From NCBI RefSeq assembly GCF_018131185.1, contig NZ_JAFCJE010000012.1, forward strand, positions 37,212 through 101,211: a stretch of DNA of 64,000 nucleotides, read 5' to 3'. The notes under the pieces were generated by a model that was not told the origin of the DNA, made no database searches, and saw nothing but the letters and a program-made list of their open reading frames with translations. The translations under genes were made by a program, and so were the position numbers. How positions within the stretch are numbered: the stretch's first letter is position 1; every line of letters starts with the position of its first letter. Below are positions 56,157-63,773 of this stretch, in pieces. Source of the DNA: Bradyrhizobium diazoefficiens (GTDB lineage: Bacteria > Pseudomonadota > Alphaproteobacteria > Rhizobiales > Xanthobacteraceae).

Positions 56157-56447
56157 ATGCCGTCGAAGATCACTGCCATTCTGGTTGCTCACCCGGGCAA
56201 GAGCGTTGAGCTCAGCGAATTTCTGGTCGGTCTCGCGCCGCATTGCAGGGCAGAGCCCGGTAATCTCCGTTGGGACGTATGGCGCGACAATTCGAACGAT
56301 CATCGCTACGTCATCGATGAGCTGTACCGAGATGTGACTGCGGTCGAAGCACATCGCGCCTCGCAACATTACCAGGCTTACCTGTCCAGGGTTCCCGAAC
56401 TGGCCGAACGTACGGCAGTCATCGCGGAAGCCGTAGACGTGAAATGA
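56157..56447 (+). CDS. Cytoplasmic ABM-domain monooxygenase-like protein
   Basis: A 96-residue ferredoxin-like ABM protein (ITAILVAHPGKSVELSEFL; NLRWDVWRDNSNDHRYVIDELYRD). Family members oxidise quinols or aromatic compounds without cofactor. It lies 69 bases after the DJ-1/PfpI gene on the same strand and may be co-transcribed with it. Confidence 0.85.
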   Translation: MPSKITAILVAHPGKSVELSEFLVGLAPHCRAEPGNLRWDVWRDNSNDHRYVIDELYRDVTAVEAHRASQHYQAYLSRVPELAERTAVIAEAVDVK

Positions 56448-56454
56448 TCGGCGT

Positions 56455-56649
56455 CAGCGACATTGGCCCGTGTCACGTGCGATTCAACCTTTGCCTTTTG
56501 ACCTCGGCGCTTGACAGTTCCCGACGGCTTTGAAGCCGCCGGCCAGCATTGGGGCTTCGTCTGGTCCGGTCCGCAGTCGCACAATCAGGTCAGGCTGTTC
56601 CACGATTGGATCGACAAGTTGACGCTCTTCGCCGATGGTCGCCACATTC
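56455..56649 (+). pseudogene. Deletion remnant of the TetR/oxidoreductase module
   Basis: The left part (about 56460-56500) encodes ATLARVTCDSTFAF-stop, matching the sequence TTSVTRDSSFVF-stop at 60025-60053 beside the TetR gene. Then CTTGACAGTTC runs straight into CCGACGGCTTTGAAG and continues for about 125 bp matching oxidoreductase codons at 61233-61350. TetR and the oxidoreductase N-terminal part are lost. The fragment ends at the stop of the binding-protein gene at 56650. Confidence 0.82.
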
Positions 56650-57870
56650 TCAGTGCCCCCGCTTGACCAGCGGGCATTCGCTGTCGCCCAGGGGCGCGTA
56701 GACGTCGCCGCTCGAGACTTTTTCGAGCACGTTGTAATATTCCCAGCTCGACTTGACGTCGGAAGGCTCCTTCACCTGGACGAGGTAGAAGTCGTGCACG
56801 AGCTTTCCGTCGTCGCGCACCGTCGCTCCGCGGGCGTAGAAATCGTCGACGGGGGTCGAGCGCATCCTTTCCAGCACCGGATCGGTTGCATCGCTGCCGA
56901 CGCTGGCCACGGCCTTCAGATAGTGGCTTACGCCGGAATACACCGCGGCCTGCGGCGCCGTGGGCATCGTGCCGCGGAGCTTGTAGAAGCGTGCGCCGAA
57001 GGCCCGGGTCTCGTCGTTCAAGGCCCAGTACCACGCCGTGAGCGTCGTCAGGCCCTTGGCAATCTGCGGACCCATGGCATGGACGTCGCTGATGAACATC
57101 AGTTGAGCCACGGGCTTCTGGCTCCCCGTATTCATGCCGAATTCATTCCACTGCTTCATCAGGGTCACGAGCTGCTCGCCGGCATTGGCGAAGGCGATGA
57201 CCTTGGCTCCGGACGCCTTCGCCTGCAGGATGAACGAGCTGTAATCGGCGTTTCCGATCGGGTGATACACGGCGCCCAGCGGCTTGCCGCCTGCCTGCGC
57301 CAGCACGCGCTGCGATTCCGACACCATGTTCTTGCCGAAGGCGTAATCGGCGGCGATGAAGTACCAGGTGTCGTAGCCCTGCGAGAGCAGCGTGCGGATC
57401 GGTCCCGATACCAGATTGTAGGAATCGTGGAGCCAGGCCAGCCCGGTGCGCGCGCATTGCTTGCCCGCAAGCTCGGTCGTCGCCACCGCCGCATAGACAG
57501 CAATCCTGTTCTTGTCGCGGGCCAGCGACTGGATCGCCAGTCCGACCGCCGAGTTCGACACGTCGGCAATCATGTCTACGCCGTCGACGTCGAACCATTT
57601 CCGGGCGATGCCGACGCCGATATCCGGCTTGTTCTGGTGGTCCGCGGCCACGATTTCGACCTTGATCGACGGGACCAGCTTCTGGAAATCCTCTGCCGCC
57701 ATCCTGGCGGCTGTGACGGAGCCCGGCCCCGACAGGTCGGACAGCGGTCCGGTCTGGTCATTGATGATGCCGATCCGGACGACGCCGCCGGAGATTTCGC
57801 CCGCTGTGGCGGTGACGCACGATCCGATGAAGGCCCCAAAAATCAGAAGTGTAGCGACGCGGCAGTTCAT
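56650..57870 (-). CDS. ABC transporter substrate-binding protein, Leu/Ile/Val type (orphan)
   Basis: A 406-residue exported binding protein. The ATG at 57870 (GGAAAGGT upstream) opens a signal peptide (CRVATLLIFGAFIGSCVTATAG). The mature start is VVRIGIINDQTGPLSDLSGPG. It is the third such protein in the window with a C-terminal CPLVK. No permease genes are adjacent. Its ligand could relate to the nearby isonitrile-hydratase-like gene, but this is only positional. Confidence 0.9.
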   Translation of the reverse strand: MNCRVATLLIFGAFIGSCVTATAGEISGGVVRIGIINDQTGPLSDLSGPGSVTAARMAAEDFQKLVPSIKVEIVAADHQNKPDIGVGIARKWFDVDGVDMIADVSNSAVGLAIQSLARDKNRIAVYAAVATTELAGKQCARTGLAWLHDSYNLVSGPIRTLLSQGYDTWYFIAADYAFGKNMVSESQRVLAQAGGKPLGAVYHPIGNADYSSFILQAKASGAKVIAFANAGEQLVTLMKQWNEFGMNTGSQKPVAQLMFISDVHAMGPQIAKGLTTLTAWYWALNDETRAFGARFYKLRGTMPTAPQAAVYSGVSHYLKAVASVGSDATDPVLERMRSTPVDDFYARGATVRDDGKLVHDFYLVQVKEPSDVKSSWEYYNVLEKVSSGDVYAPLGDSECPLVKRGH

Positions 57871-57924
57871 GCGAGTACCTTTCCAATGATGGCGTTGGGG
57901 CCTTCCTCCCATTGACGAGCGAGC

Positions 57925-58626
57925 TTAAGCAGCTGCTCTTGATTTGAGTTTTGTAACCGCCTTTTGAACTGCCGCTGCTCGCTTGCGAAGCCAGGGCTCG
58001 GCGTCTGCGCGCATGCGCGCAATCAGTTCGGGTGGCGCATTCTGCACCGTGATGTCGAACGGCGGCTGCGGCTGGTACTCGAGCATCAGCTGGAGCTTCT
58101 TCGCGACATCTTCGCCGCAGAGCTCAGCAGCGACCTGAAAACCGAAATCGATTCCCGCTGTGACGCCGCCGCCGGAAATGCGATTACGGTCGACTACGAC
58201 GCGTTCATCGACCGCAATCGCGCCGAAGGCGGCAAGCTGATCGCTCATCAACCAATGGCAGGCCGACTTGTAGCCGTCGACGAGCCCTGCGGCGCCGAGG
58301 ATCAGGCAACCGGCGCAGACCGACGTGATGTAGCGCGCCGATCCACCCTTGTCGCGAACGAAGGCGATCACCTCATCATCGTCCATGGTGTCGACCTGCC
58401 CCGGGCCGCCGCCGATGCAGAACACGTCGAGATCCGGGCAGTCGGCGAACGTCGTAGTCGGCAAGAGCGGCAAGCCAACGTCGCTAACGACCGGCTCTAT
58501 GCGCTTCCACAGCAGATGCACCCGGACGTTCGGCAGACGGGCGAAGACTTCGAAAGGCCCGGTGACATCCAGTTGAGTCATCCCGGGATAGTACAGAATT
58601 CCGATCTCGATCCGCTTGCCGGACAT
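57925..58626 (-). CDS. DJ-1/PfpI-family protein, isonitrile hydratase-like
   Basis: A 233-residue protein. Pattern and order of motifs (YPGMTQLDVTGPFEVFARLP; VHLLWKRIEPVVSD; TSVCAGCLILGAAGLVDG with nucleophile Cys near 116; GGGVTAGIDFGFQVAAELCG) closely resemble Pseudomonas isonitrile hydratase InhA as I recall it. That enzyme converts isonitriles to N-formamides, which would release formate after deformylation. ATG at 58626 with GGAGAG upstream. It is divergent from a GlxA-type regulator that likely controls it. Confidence 0.87.
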   Translation of the reverse strand: MSGKRIEIGILYYPGMTQLDVTGPFEVFARLPNVRVHLLWKRIEPVVSDVGLPLLPTTTFADCPDLDVFCIGGGPGQVDTMDDDEVIAFVRDKGGSARYITSVCAGCLILGAAGLVDGYKSACHWLMSDQLAAFGAIAVDERVVVDRNRISGGGVTAGIDFGFQVAAELCGEDVAKKLQLMLEYQPQPPFDITVQNAPPELIARMRADAEPWLRKRAAAVQKAVTKLKSRAAA

Positions 58627-58718
58627 GCATCGCTCTCCTCTTTGAACGAACGCATGTTGACAGGCCGGCCGGTTTGCCGAAATGTCAGAACACACGCAAT
58701 TCCTGCCAAGGCTTGCTG

Positions 58719-59705
58719 ATGGCTCGTTCTGCCGCTCGCCGCGTCGTCTTCGTCCTGTTCGAGGATTGCCTGCTGCTCGACTTCGCCGGGCCGCTGCAAG
58801 CCTTTGAGCTTGCCTGCGAAACATCGGAGGCGGAGCGCGCCCCCTATGTCTGGCAGATCTGCTCGGTGAAGGGCGGCCCGGTCAAAACCTCGTCCGGCCT
58901 GGAGGTGATGACGACTGCGCTCTCGGACTGCGCCCGCAAGGATATCGACACCCTCATCGTGGGTGGCGGCCCCGGCGTCCATCGCGCCGCTGCCGAGGCC
59001 GGATTGGTCGACTGGTTTCGGTCAGCCGCGCCGAACGTCCGGCGAGTCTGCTCTGTTTGCACCGGCACGTTCGTCCTGGCCGCGGCCGGCCTGCTTCACG
59101 GACGAAGCGCGGTCACCCATTGGAGCTCCTGCGACCTGTTGCGCGCCCAACATCCGGACATCTCGGTCATGGTCGACCCTGTATTTGTCCACGACCGCGG
59201 AGTGTGGACGTCCGCCGGCGTGACGGCAGGCATCGATCTCGCGCTCACGCTGCTGGAAGACGATCTCGGACACCGCGAGGCCATGCGCATCGCACGGCGC
59301 ATGGTCGTGTTTTTGAAACGGCCCGGCGGCCAGGCCCAGTTCAGCGTGCCGCTGTCGCTGCAGTCATCCGAAGACAGGGCGTTCGAGAATATCGCGACAT
59401 GGATGCAGGACAATCTCGGCCGCGATCTGCGGGTCGAGAGCCTGGCCGAACGAGCGGGCATGAGCCCCCGCACCTTCGCGCGCGTTTTCCGGCAGAAGAC
59501 CGGCCGCACGCCCGGCAAGGCGGTGGAAGAGCTGCGCGTCGAGGCCGCACGCCGGGCGTTGGAAGAGTCCGCATCGAGCATCAAGGAAATCGCCGCCCGC
59601 GCGGGCTTTCAAAGCGAGGAGCATCTGCGGCGTGCTTTTCGCCGCCGCCTGAATGTGCTGCCGCAGGATTATCGCGTCCGTTTCTCTCTGGGGCAGCGGC
59701 AGTAA
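58719..59705 (+). CDS. GlxA-type transcriptional regulator (DJ-1/PfpI domain + AraC helix-turn-helix)
   Basis: A 328-residue regulator. Residues about 1-200 are a PfpI-like domain (VVFVLFEDCLLLDFAGPLQAF; CSVCTGTFVLAAAGLLHG retains the Cys). Residues about 220-325 carry two AraC helix-turn-helices (LRVESLAERAGMSPRTFARVF and SSIKEIAARAGFQSEEHLRR). ATG at 58719 with AAGG upstream. Only 92 bp separate it from the divergent DJ-1/PfpI gene, its likely target. Confidence 0.92.
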   Translation: MARSAARRVVFVLFEDCLLLDFAGPLQAFELACETSEAERAPYVWQICSVKGGPVKTSSGLEVMTTALSDCARKDIDTLIVGGGPGVHRAAAEAGLVDWFRSAAPNVRRVCSVCTGTFVLAAAGLLHGRSAVTHWSSCDLLRAQHPDISVMVDPVFVHDRGVWTSAGVTAGIDLALTLLEDDLGHREAMRIARRMVVFLKRPGGQAQFSVPLSLQSSEDRAFENIATWMQDNLGRDLRVESLAERAGMSPRTFARVFRQKTGRTPGKAVEELRVEAARRALEESASSIKEIAARAGFQSEEHLRRAFRRRLNVLPQDYRVRFSLGQRQ

Positions 59706-59840
59706 GAGCGCAGGCTACCGGGGCGGAGCTGAACTCGCTCGACACGAGGTGTTTCGCACCTCAAACGACCTGAAAGCGCTGCCGAAGATTAGCACTTCGC
59801 TCAATGATGAGCTTTTTGCACCGTCCGCAATCCGAGAGCT

Positions 59841-59950
59841 TTAATCCTCCTGCAAGCAACATGCGCCGTTGCGAACGGAATGCAGGCGTGGTTCTCGATC
59901 GCATAGAACCAATCATCGAAGTTCAGCTTGAACGACTTTCCATCGCCTTT
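59841..59950 (-). pseudogene. Decayed fragment of the DUF3833-like gene (copy C)
   Basis: About 110 bp match the C-terminal end of the intact gene at 43736-44212 (LNFDDWFYAI and PFATAHV are still readable on the minus strand), with ten codons lost in between. The rest of the gene is missing. It lies in the 333-bp gap 59706-60038, which also holds the C-terminal end of another unrecognised plus-strand gene (VTRDSSFVF-stop). Confidence 0.82.
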
Positions 59951-60038
59951 CCGCGATCTTGTCGCCAAGCGAAAGCTCTTCAGCCTCCATGATTTCAAAC
60001 TGGCCTCGGTTATTCCGACGACATCGGTCACGCGCGAT

Positions 60039-60719
60039 TCAAGTTTTGTTTTTTGACCTTGGGGCAGGCAAATCTCCGCCCGTGCGGTTGCCGCCGTGCC
60101 CGGCGATGAACATGGAGACGGCCGACCGGCAATAGGATTCGATTTCGTTGTCGTCCTCTGCTCTCGCCTGATCGAAGCGTGCGATCATCAGGAGATCGGA
60201 TCCTTTGAAAAGCGCGGCAAACAAGCGGGCGGACCGGAGAGGATCGGGCACGTTCAGAACCGCCTTTACGTGCAACTGACGCAACAGGGCCTCGATTTCG
60301 GCGATGACATGGGCGGCGCCGGCTTCGAAATGGAGCTTGCTCAGCGCGTTTTGACTCGTCTTGTCGGCCATGACCATGGCTTCGACACCGCGGACGTCTG
60401 ATCTCAACAGCGTGCGAAGCAGCAATGATCCCACCGCCATGAGCTGATCTTCGACCGAACCGCCCTCGCCTTCAAGAAGGGGCTGTGGTGCAAACAATTG
60501 CTGGCAGCCGGCCGCCATGGCCGCGCCGAACAGTGCCTCCTTGTTCTCGAAGTGCCTGTAGATGCTGAGCTTGGATATCTTCGCTCGCTGGGCGACCTTG
60601 TCCAAGGTCGTCGCCTGAAAACCCAATTCCACAAAGAGTTCGCGCGCGACGTCGATGATCGTTTGGCCAAGCGCCTCGTTGGCGGGCCGGCCGCGCCGGC
60701 CCTGTCTGTTTTCGGTCAC
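60039..60719 (-). CDS. TetR-family regulator, copy 1
   Basis: A 226-residue regulator starting at GTG 60719 (TGGA upstream), with the helix-turn-helix FQATTLDKVAQRAKISKLSI (plus YRHFENKEAL) and a TetR C-terminal domain. It is divergent from the flavin oxidoreductase gene, whose promoter contains the palindrome GATACCATATAGTATC over its -10 element, so it should repress that gene. It is about 90 percent identical to the TetR copy at 63040-63687 but differs at the C-terminus. Confidence 0.9.
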   Translation of the reverse strand: MTENRQGRRGRPANEALGQTIIDVARELFVELGFQATTLDKVAQRAKISKLSIYRHFENKEALFGAAMAAGCQQLFAPQPLLEGEGGSVEDQLMAVGSLLLRTLLRSDVRGVEAMVMADKTSQNALSKLHFEAGAAHVIAEIEALLRQLHVKAVLNVPDPLRSARLFAALFKGSDLLMIARFDQARAEDDNEIESYCRSAVSMFIAGHGGNRTGGDLPAPRSKNKT

Positions 60720-60733
60720 GACAATTCCAGTAC

Positions 60734-60777
60734 TTGACAGTATTCTAATTCCTCTATTAAGATACCATATAGTATCT
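60734..60777 (+). promoter_or_regulatory. Promoter and TetR operator of the oxidoreductase, copy 1
   Basis: The -35 TTGACA (60734-60739) and -10 TAAGAT (60758-60763) are 18 bases apart. The inverted repeat AGATAC/GTATCT (60760-60777) overlaps the -10, so a bound repressor would block polymerase. The same layout occurs at 63702-63744. Confidence 0.8.
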
Positions 60778-60834
60778 GAAATATGCAAGCCAGTGGGCAG
60801 GTTTCAACCTGTCCCCCAAACGGAGCCCAGCACC

Positions 60835-61731
60835 ATGGATGACGTCATCATCATCGGCGGCAGCTTTGCCGGTCTCGCCGGCGCCCTGCAGCTCGGCCGC
60901 GCCCGCCGCAAGGTCACCGTTCTCGATACCGGCCTGCCGCGCAACCGCTTCGCCGGCCACTCCCACGGCCTGCTCGGCCACGATCACAAGCCGCCGCTGG
61001 ACATCCTGGCCGAGGCGAGGCGGCAGCTGGCGCGCTATCCCACGATCAGGCTGATCAGCGCCCGGGCCGATAGCATCTCCGGCGCCATCGACAATTTCTC
61101 CGTCCTCACGTCCGATGGCGAAAGCTTTGGGGCGCGCCGTCTGATCCTGAGCTATGGCATCACCGACCAGATGCCTGATGTTCCGGGCTTTGCCGAAGGC
61201 TGGGGCACGTCCATCGTTCCCTGCCCCTATTGCGACGGCTTTGAAGTCGCCGGCCAGCATTGGGGCCTCGTCTGGTCCGGCCCGCAGTCGCACAATCAGG
61301 TCAGGCTGTTCCGCGATTGGACCGACAAGTTGACGCTCTTCGCCGATGGCCACGATATTCCGCCCGATATCCGGGCCGACCTGGCGCGACGCAACATACC
61401 CGTCGTCGATGGCCGGATCACTGGGATCGCCCAACGCGGGGCCCATAACGCCACCGTCAAGCTCGATAAGGGCCCCGATGTCGCGGTCGACATCCTGTTC
61501 GCGCATCCGCGCAACAAGCCGTCCGCAAGCCTGCATGAATCACTGGGCCTCGCCACGGTCAAAACACCCCTCGGCATCATCCTGAAGGTCGACGAGCGCC
61601 GCGAAACCAGCATGCCCGGCATCTACGCCGCCGGCGACCTCGCCAACCCCATCACGCCGCCATCGGTCACCCTGGCATCATCGCACGGCGCGATGGCGGG
61701 CATCTTCGTCCAGCAGTCGATGGTGGTTTGA
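60835..61731 (+). CDS. NAD(P)/FAD-dependent oxidoreductase, thioredoxin-reductase-like, copy 1
   Basis: A 298-residue flavoprotein. The N-terminal FAD motif is DVIIIGGSFAGLAGALQLG. A CPYC-type redox pair (VPCPYCDGFE, near 132) sits where thioredoxin reductase has its active disulfide. The C-terminal FAD motif is GIYAAGDLANP. It resembles the GliT/HlmI group of dithiol oxidases as well as thioredoxin reductases. ATG at 60835 has GGAG upstream. It is controlled by the adjacent TetR. The first 110 bases of a second copy lie at the window end. Confidence 0.9.
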   Translation: MDDVIIIGGSFAGLAGALQLGRARRKVTVLDTGLPRNRFAGHSHGLLGHDHKPPLDILAEARRQLARYPTIRLISARADSISGAIDNFSVLTSDGESFGARRLILSYGITDQMPDVPGFAEGWGTSIVPCPYCDGFEVAGQHWGLVWSGPQSHNQVRLFRDWTDKLTLFADGHDIPPDIRADLARRNIPVVDGRITGIAQRGAHNATVKLDKGPDVAVDILFAHPRNKPSASLHESLGLATVKTPLGIILKVDERRETSMPGIYAAGDLANPITPPSVTLASSHGAMAGIFVQQSMVV

Positions 61732-61892
61732 GAGAGCAGATTCCATTTTCCGGACCGGTGTCATCGAAAACCGACTGGCCGGCTGACCCCACAGTTCACC
61801 CGGCGCCTGAGGAGATGCACCTGTCCAAAACCAGAAACACCGAAGCCAGCATCTGCATCTCTCGTCCGACCGCTGTTGGAGAAGCCCCACAC

Positions 61893-62738
61893 ATGGAGTT
61901 CGAACACGTCACCTTCGACCTGCCACACGGCACCTTTCACGCGTTGCAGGGTGGTGATCCCGATGGCCAACCGACGATCGTCTTGCACGGCTTCCCGGAC
62001 CATCCGCCGACCGCGAAGCCCTTCCTTGCCGAACTCGGCCGCCGTGGACGTCACGTCGTCGCACCCTGGCTTCGCGGTTACGCGCCGTCCCCGACGGCGG
62101 GACCGTTCGACTTCGCAGCCCTCACCGGCGACGTGCTCGCGCTGATCGACCGCTGGTCTCCGGGGCGAGCCGTGGAGCTGGTTGGCCACGACTGGGGCGC
62201 CCTGATCACATATGATGCCTGCGTCACCGCGCCGGAGCGGATCGAACGCGCGGTCACGCTCGCAATCCCGCACCCACTCACCTTCATGAGCCGGCTGATG
62301 GACCCCGCTCAGCTGCGCCGGAGTTCTTACATGGGGCTCTTTCAACTGCCGGGAAGCGGCTGGATCGCCACCGCCCGCGATCTCGCCTTCATCGACCGTC
62401 TCTGGCATCAGTGGTCGCCCGGCTTCTCGCTCGATCCTGCTCTCAAGGCGGAGCTACACGAGCACCTGCGGGCGAGCATGCCCGCGCCTCTGAAGTACTA
62501 CCGAGCGATGCTGCGGCCTGGCATGCTTGGGGCGACGCGCCGTATGTCTCGGCCGATCACGGTGCCCATGTTGCAGCTTCACGGTGCCAACGACGGCTGC
62601 ATCCTCCCTGCGCAAGTCGATGACCGACATCGGTTCGCCGCCCGGCGCGCGGTGGAGGTCGTCCCCAACGTCGGTCACTTCCTGCACATCGAGGCACCGG
62701 AGGCGATTGCGGATCGGATCGCGGCATGGGTCGAGTAG
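61893..62738 (+). CDS. Alpha/beta hydrolase, epoxide-hydrolase-like
   Basis: A 281-residue hydrolase. The HGFPDHP oxyanion motif, the nucleophile Asp in GHDWGALI (near 98) and the late histidine NVGHFLHIE match the epoxide hydrolase/haloalkane dehalogenase branch. GGAG lies upstream of the ATG at 61893. The gap of 160 bp after the oxidoreductase contains no gene, and the two may share a transcript. Confidence 0.88.
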   Translation: MEFEHVTFDLPHGTFHALQGGDPDGQPTIVLHGFPDHPPTAKPFLAELGRRGRHVVAPWLRGYAPSPTAGPFDFAALTGDVLALIDRWSPGRAVELVGHDWGALITYDACVTAPERIERAVTLAIPHPLTFMSRLMDPAQLRRSSYMGLFQLPGSGWIATARDLAFIDRLWHQWSPGFSLDPALKAELHEHLRASMPAPLKYYRAMLRPGMLGATRRMSRPITVPMLQLHGANDGCILPAQVDDRHRFAARRAVEVVPNVGHFLHIEAPEAIADRIAAWVE

Positions 62739-62852
62739 AGGATCGCTCGTCCAGGCCGAAGTCAGGACCGTCGACAACGTCGCGAGCGGGGCTGATCACG
62801 TCACGGCCGACGCCGAGCCATCGAGATGGGGCGTCTCCCCTGCTAATCCCTG

Positions 62853-63053
62853 TCAGCTTGCCGGATTGCGCGCCGTGACGATCCACGCCGCGCCGACGCG
62901 GGCGGCCAGAACCAGGTTCGACGCGCCCGCGCCGCAGCCGACGTCCAGCACGCGCTCGCCCGCCGCGGGTGCTGCGGCTTCGATCGCGGCCTGGCCGAAC
63001 ACCATGCGATATCCTTGTTCTGATCCGTTCTTAACTAGACTATCCGCCCGCAT
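62853..63053 (-). pseudogene. Fragment of a SAM-dependent methyltransferase gene
   Basis: The minus strand encodes a short piece with the SAM-binding motif ERVLDVGCGAGASNLVLAARVG preceded by MVFGQAAIEAAAPAAG, the N-terminal part of a class I methyltransferase. It then runs into unrelated residues and a stop. At most about 60 of the usual 250 or more residues remain. Its right end overlaps the TetR copy 2 stop. Confidence 0.75.
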
Positions 63054-63687
63054 AGTCGTTGCCGTGCGCGGCGATGAACATGGCGACGGCCGTCCGGCAA
63101 TAGGATTCGATTTCGTTGTCGTCCTCTGCTTTCGCCTGATCGAAGCGTGCGATCATCAGGAGATCGGATCCTTTGAAAAGCGCGGCGAACAGGCGGGCGG
63201 ACCGGCGAGGATCTGGCACGTTCAGAACCGCCTTTACGTGCAACTGACGCAACATGGCCTCGATCTGCGCGATGACATGGGCGGGGCCGGCTTCGAAATG
63301 GAGCTTGCTTAACGACTTTTGACTCGTCTTGTCGGCCATGACCATGGCTTCGACACTGCGGACGTCCGGTCTCAACGGCGTGCGAAGCAGTAATGATCCC
63401 ACCGCCATGAGCTGATCTTCGACCGGACCGTCGACGCCTTCAAGAAGGATTTGTGGTGCAAACAACTGATGGCAGCCGGCCGCGATGGCCGCGCTGAACA
63501 GCGCCTCCTTGTTCTCGAAACGCCTGTAGATGCTGAGCTTGGATATCTTCGCCCGTTGGGTGAGCTTGTCCAAGGTCGTCGCCTGAAAACCCAATTCCAC
63601 AAAGAGTTCGCGCGCGGCGTCGATGATCGTTTGGCCAAGCGCCTCGTTGGCGGGCCGGCCGCGCCGGCCCCGGATTTTTTCGGTCAC
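63040..63687 (-). CDS. TetR-family regulator, copy 2
   Basis: A 215-residue regulator starting at GTG 63687, nearly identical to copy 1 (helix-turn-helix FQATTLDKLTQRAKISKLSI). Its C-terminus is different and shorter (HGNDYAGG) because the sequence homology ends near 63060. It is divergent from a second copy of the flavin oxidoreductase gene, with an equivalent operator. Confidence 0.9.
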   Translation of the reverse strand: MTEKIRGRRGRPANEALGQTIIDAARELFVELGFQATTLDKLTQRAKISKLSIYRRFENKEALFSAAIAAGCHQLFAPQILLEGVDGPVEDQLMAVGSLLLRTPLRPDVRSVEAMVMADKTSQKSLSKLHFEAGPAHVIAQIEAMLRQLHVKAVLNVPDPRRSARLFAALFKGSDLLMIARFDQAKAEDDNEIESYCRTAVAMFIAAHGNDYAGG

Positions 63688-63701
63688 GACAATTCCAGTA
63701 C

Positions 63702-63744
63702 TTGACAGTATTCTAATTCTTACATTACGATACTATGGAGTATC
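63702..63744 (+). promoter_or_regulatory. Promoter and TetR operator of the oxidoreductase, copy 2
   Basis: The -35 TTGACA (63702-63707) and -10 TACGAT (63726-63731) are 18 bases apart. The inverted repeat GATACTATGGAGTATC (63729-63744) overlaps the -10. Compared with copy 1 the arms are kept while the centre differs. Confidence 0.8.
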
Positions 63745-63773
63745 TGAAATGTGCAAGCCCACGGTGACTTTCG

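Noticed and set aside
59801..60031. 76-codon minus-strand frame as a gene
   Set aside because: Its core is the DUF3833-like fragment (LNFDDWFYAI) joined to unrelated sequence, so it is listed as a pseudogene fragment.
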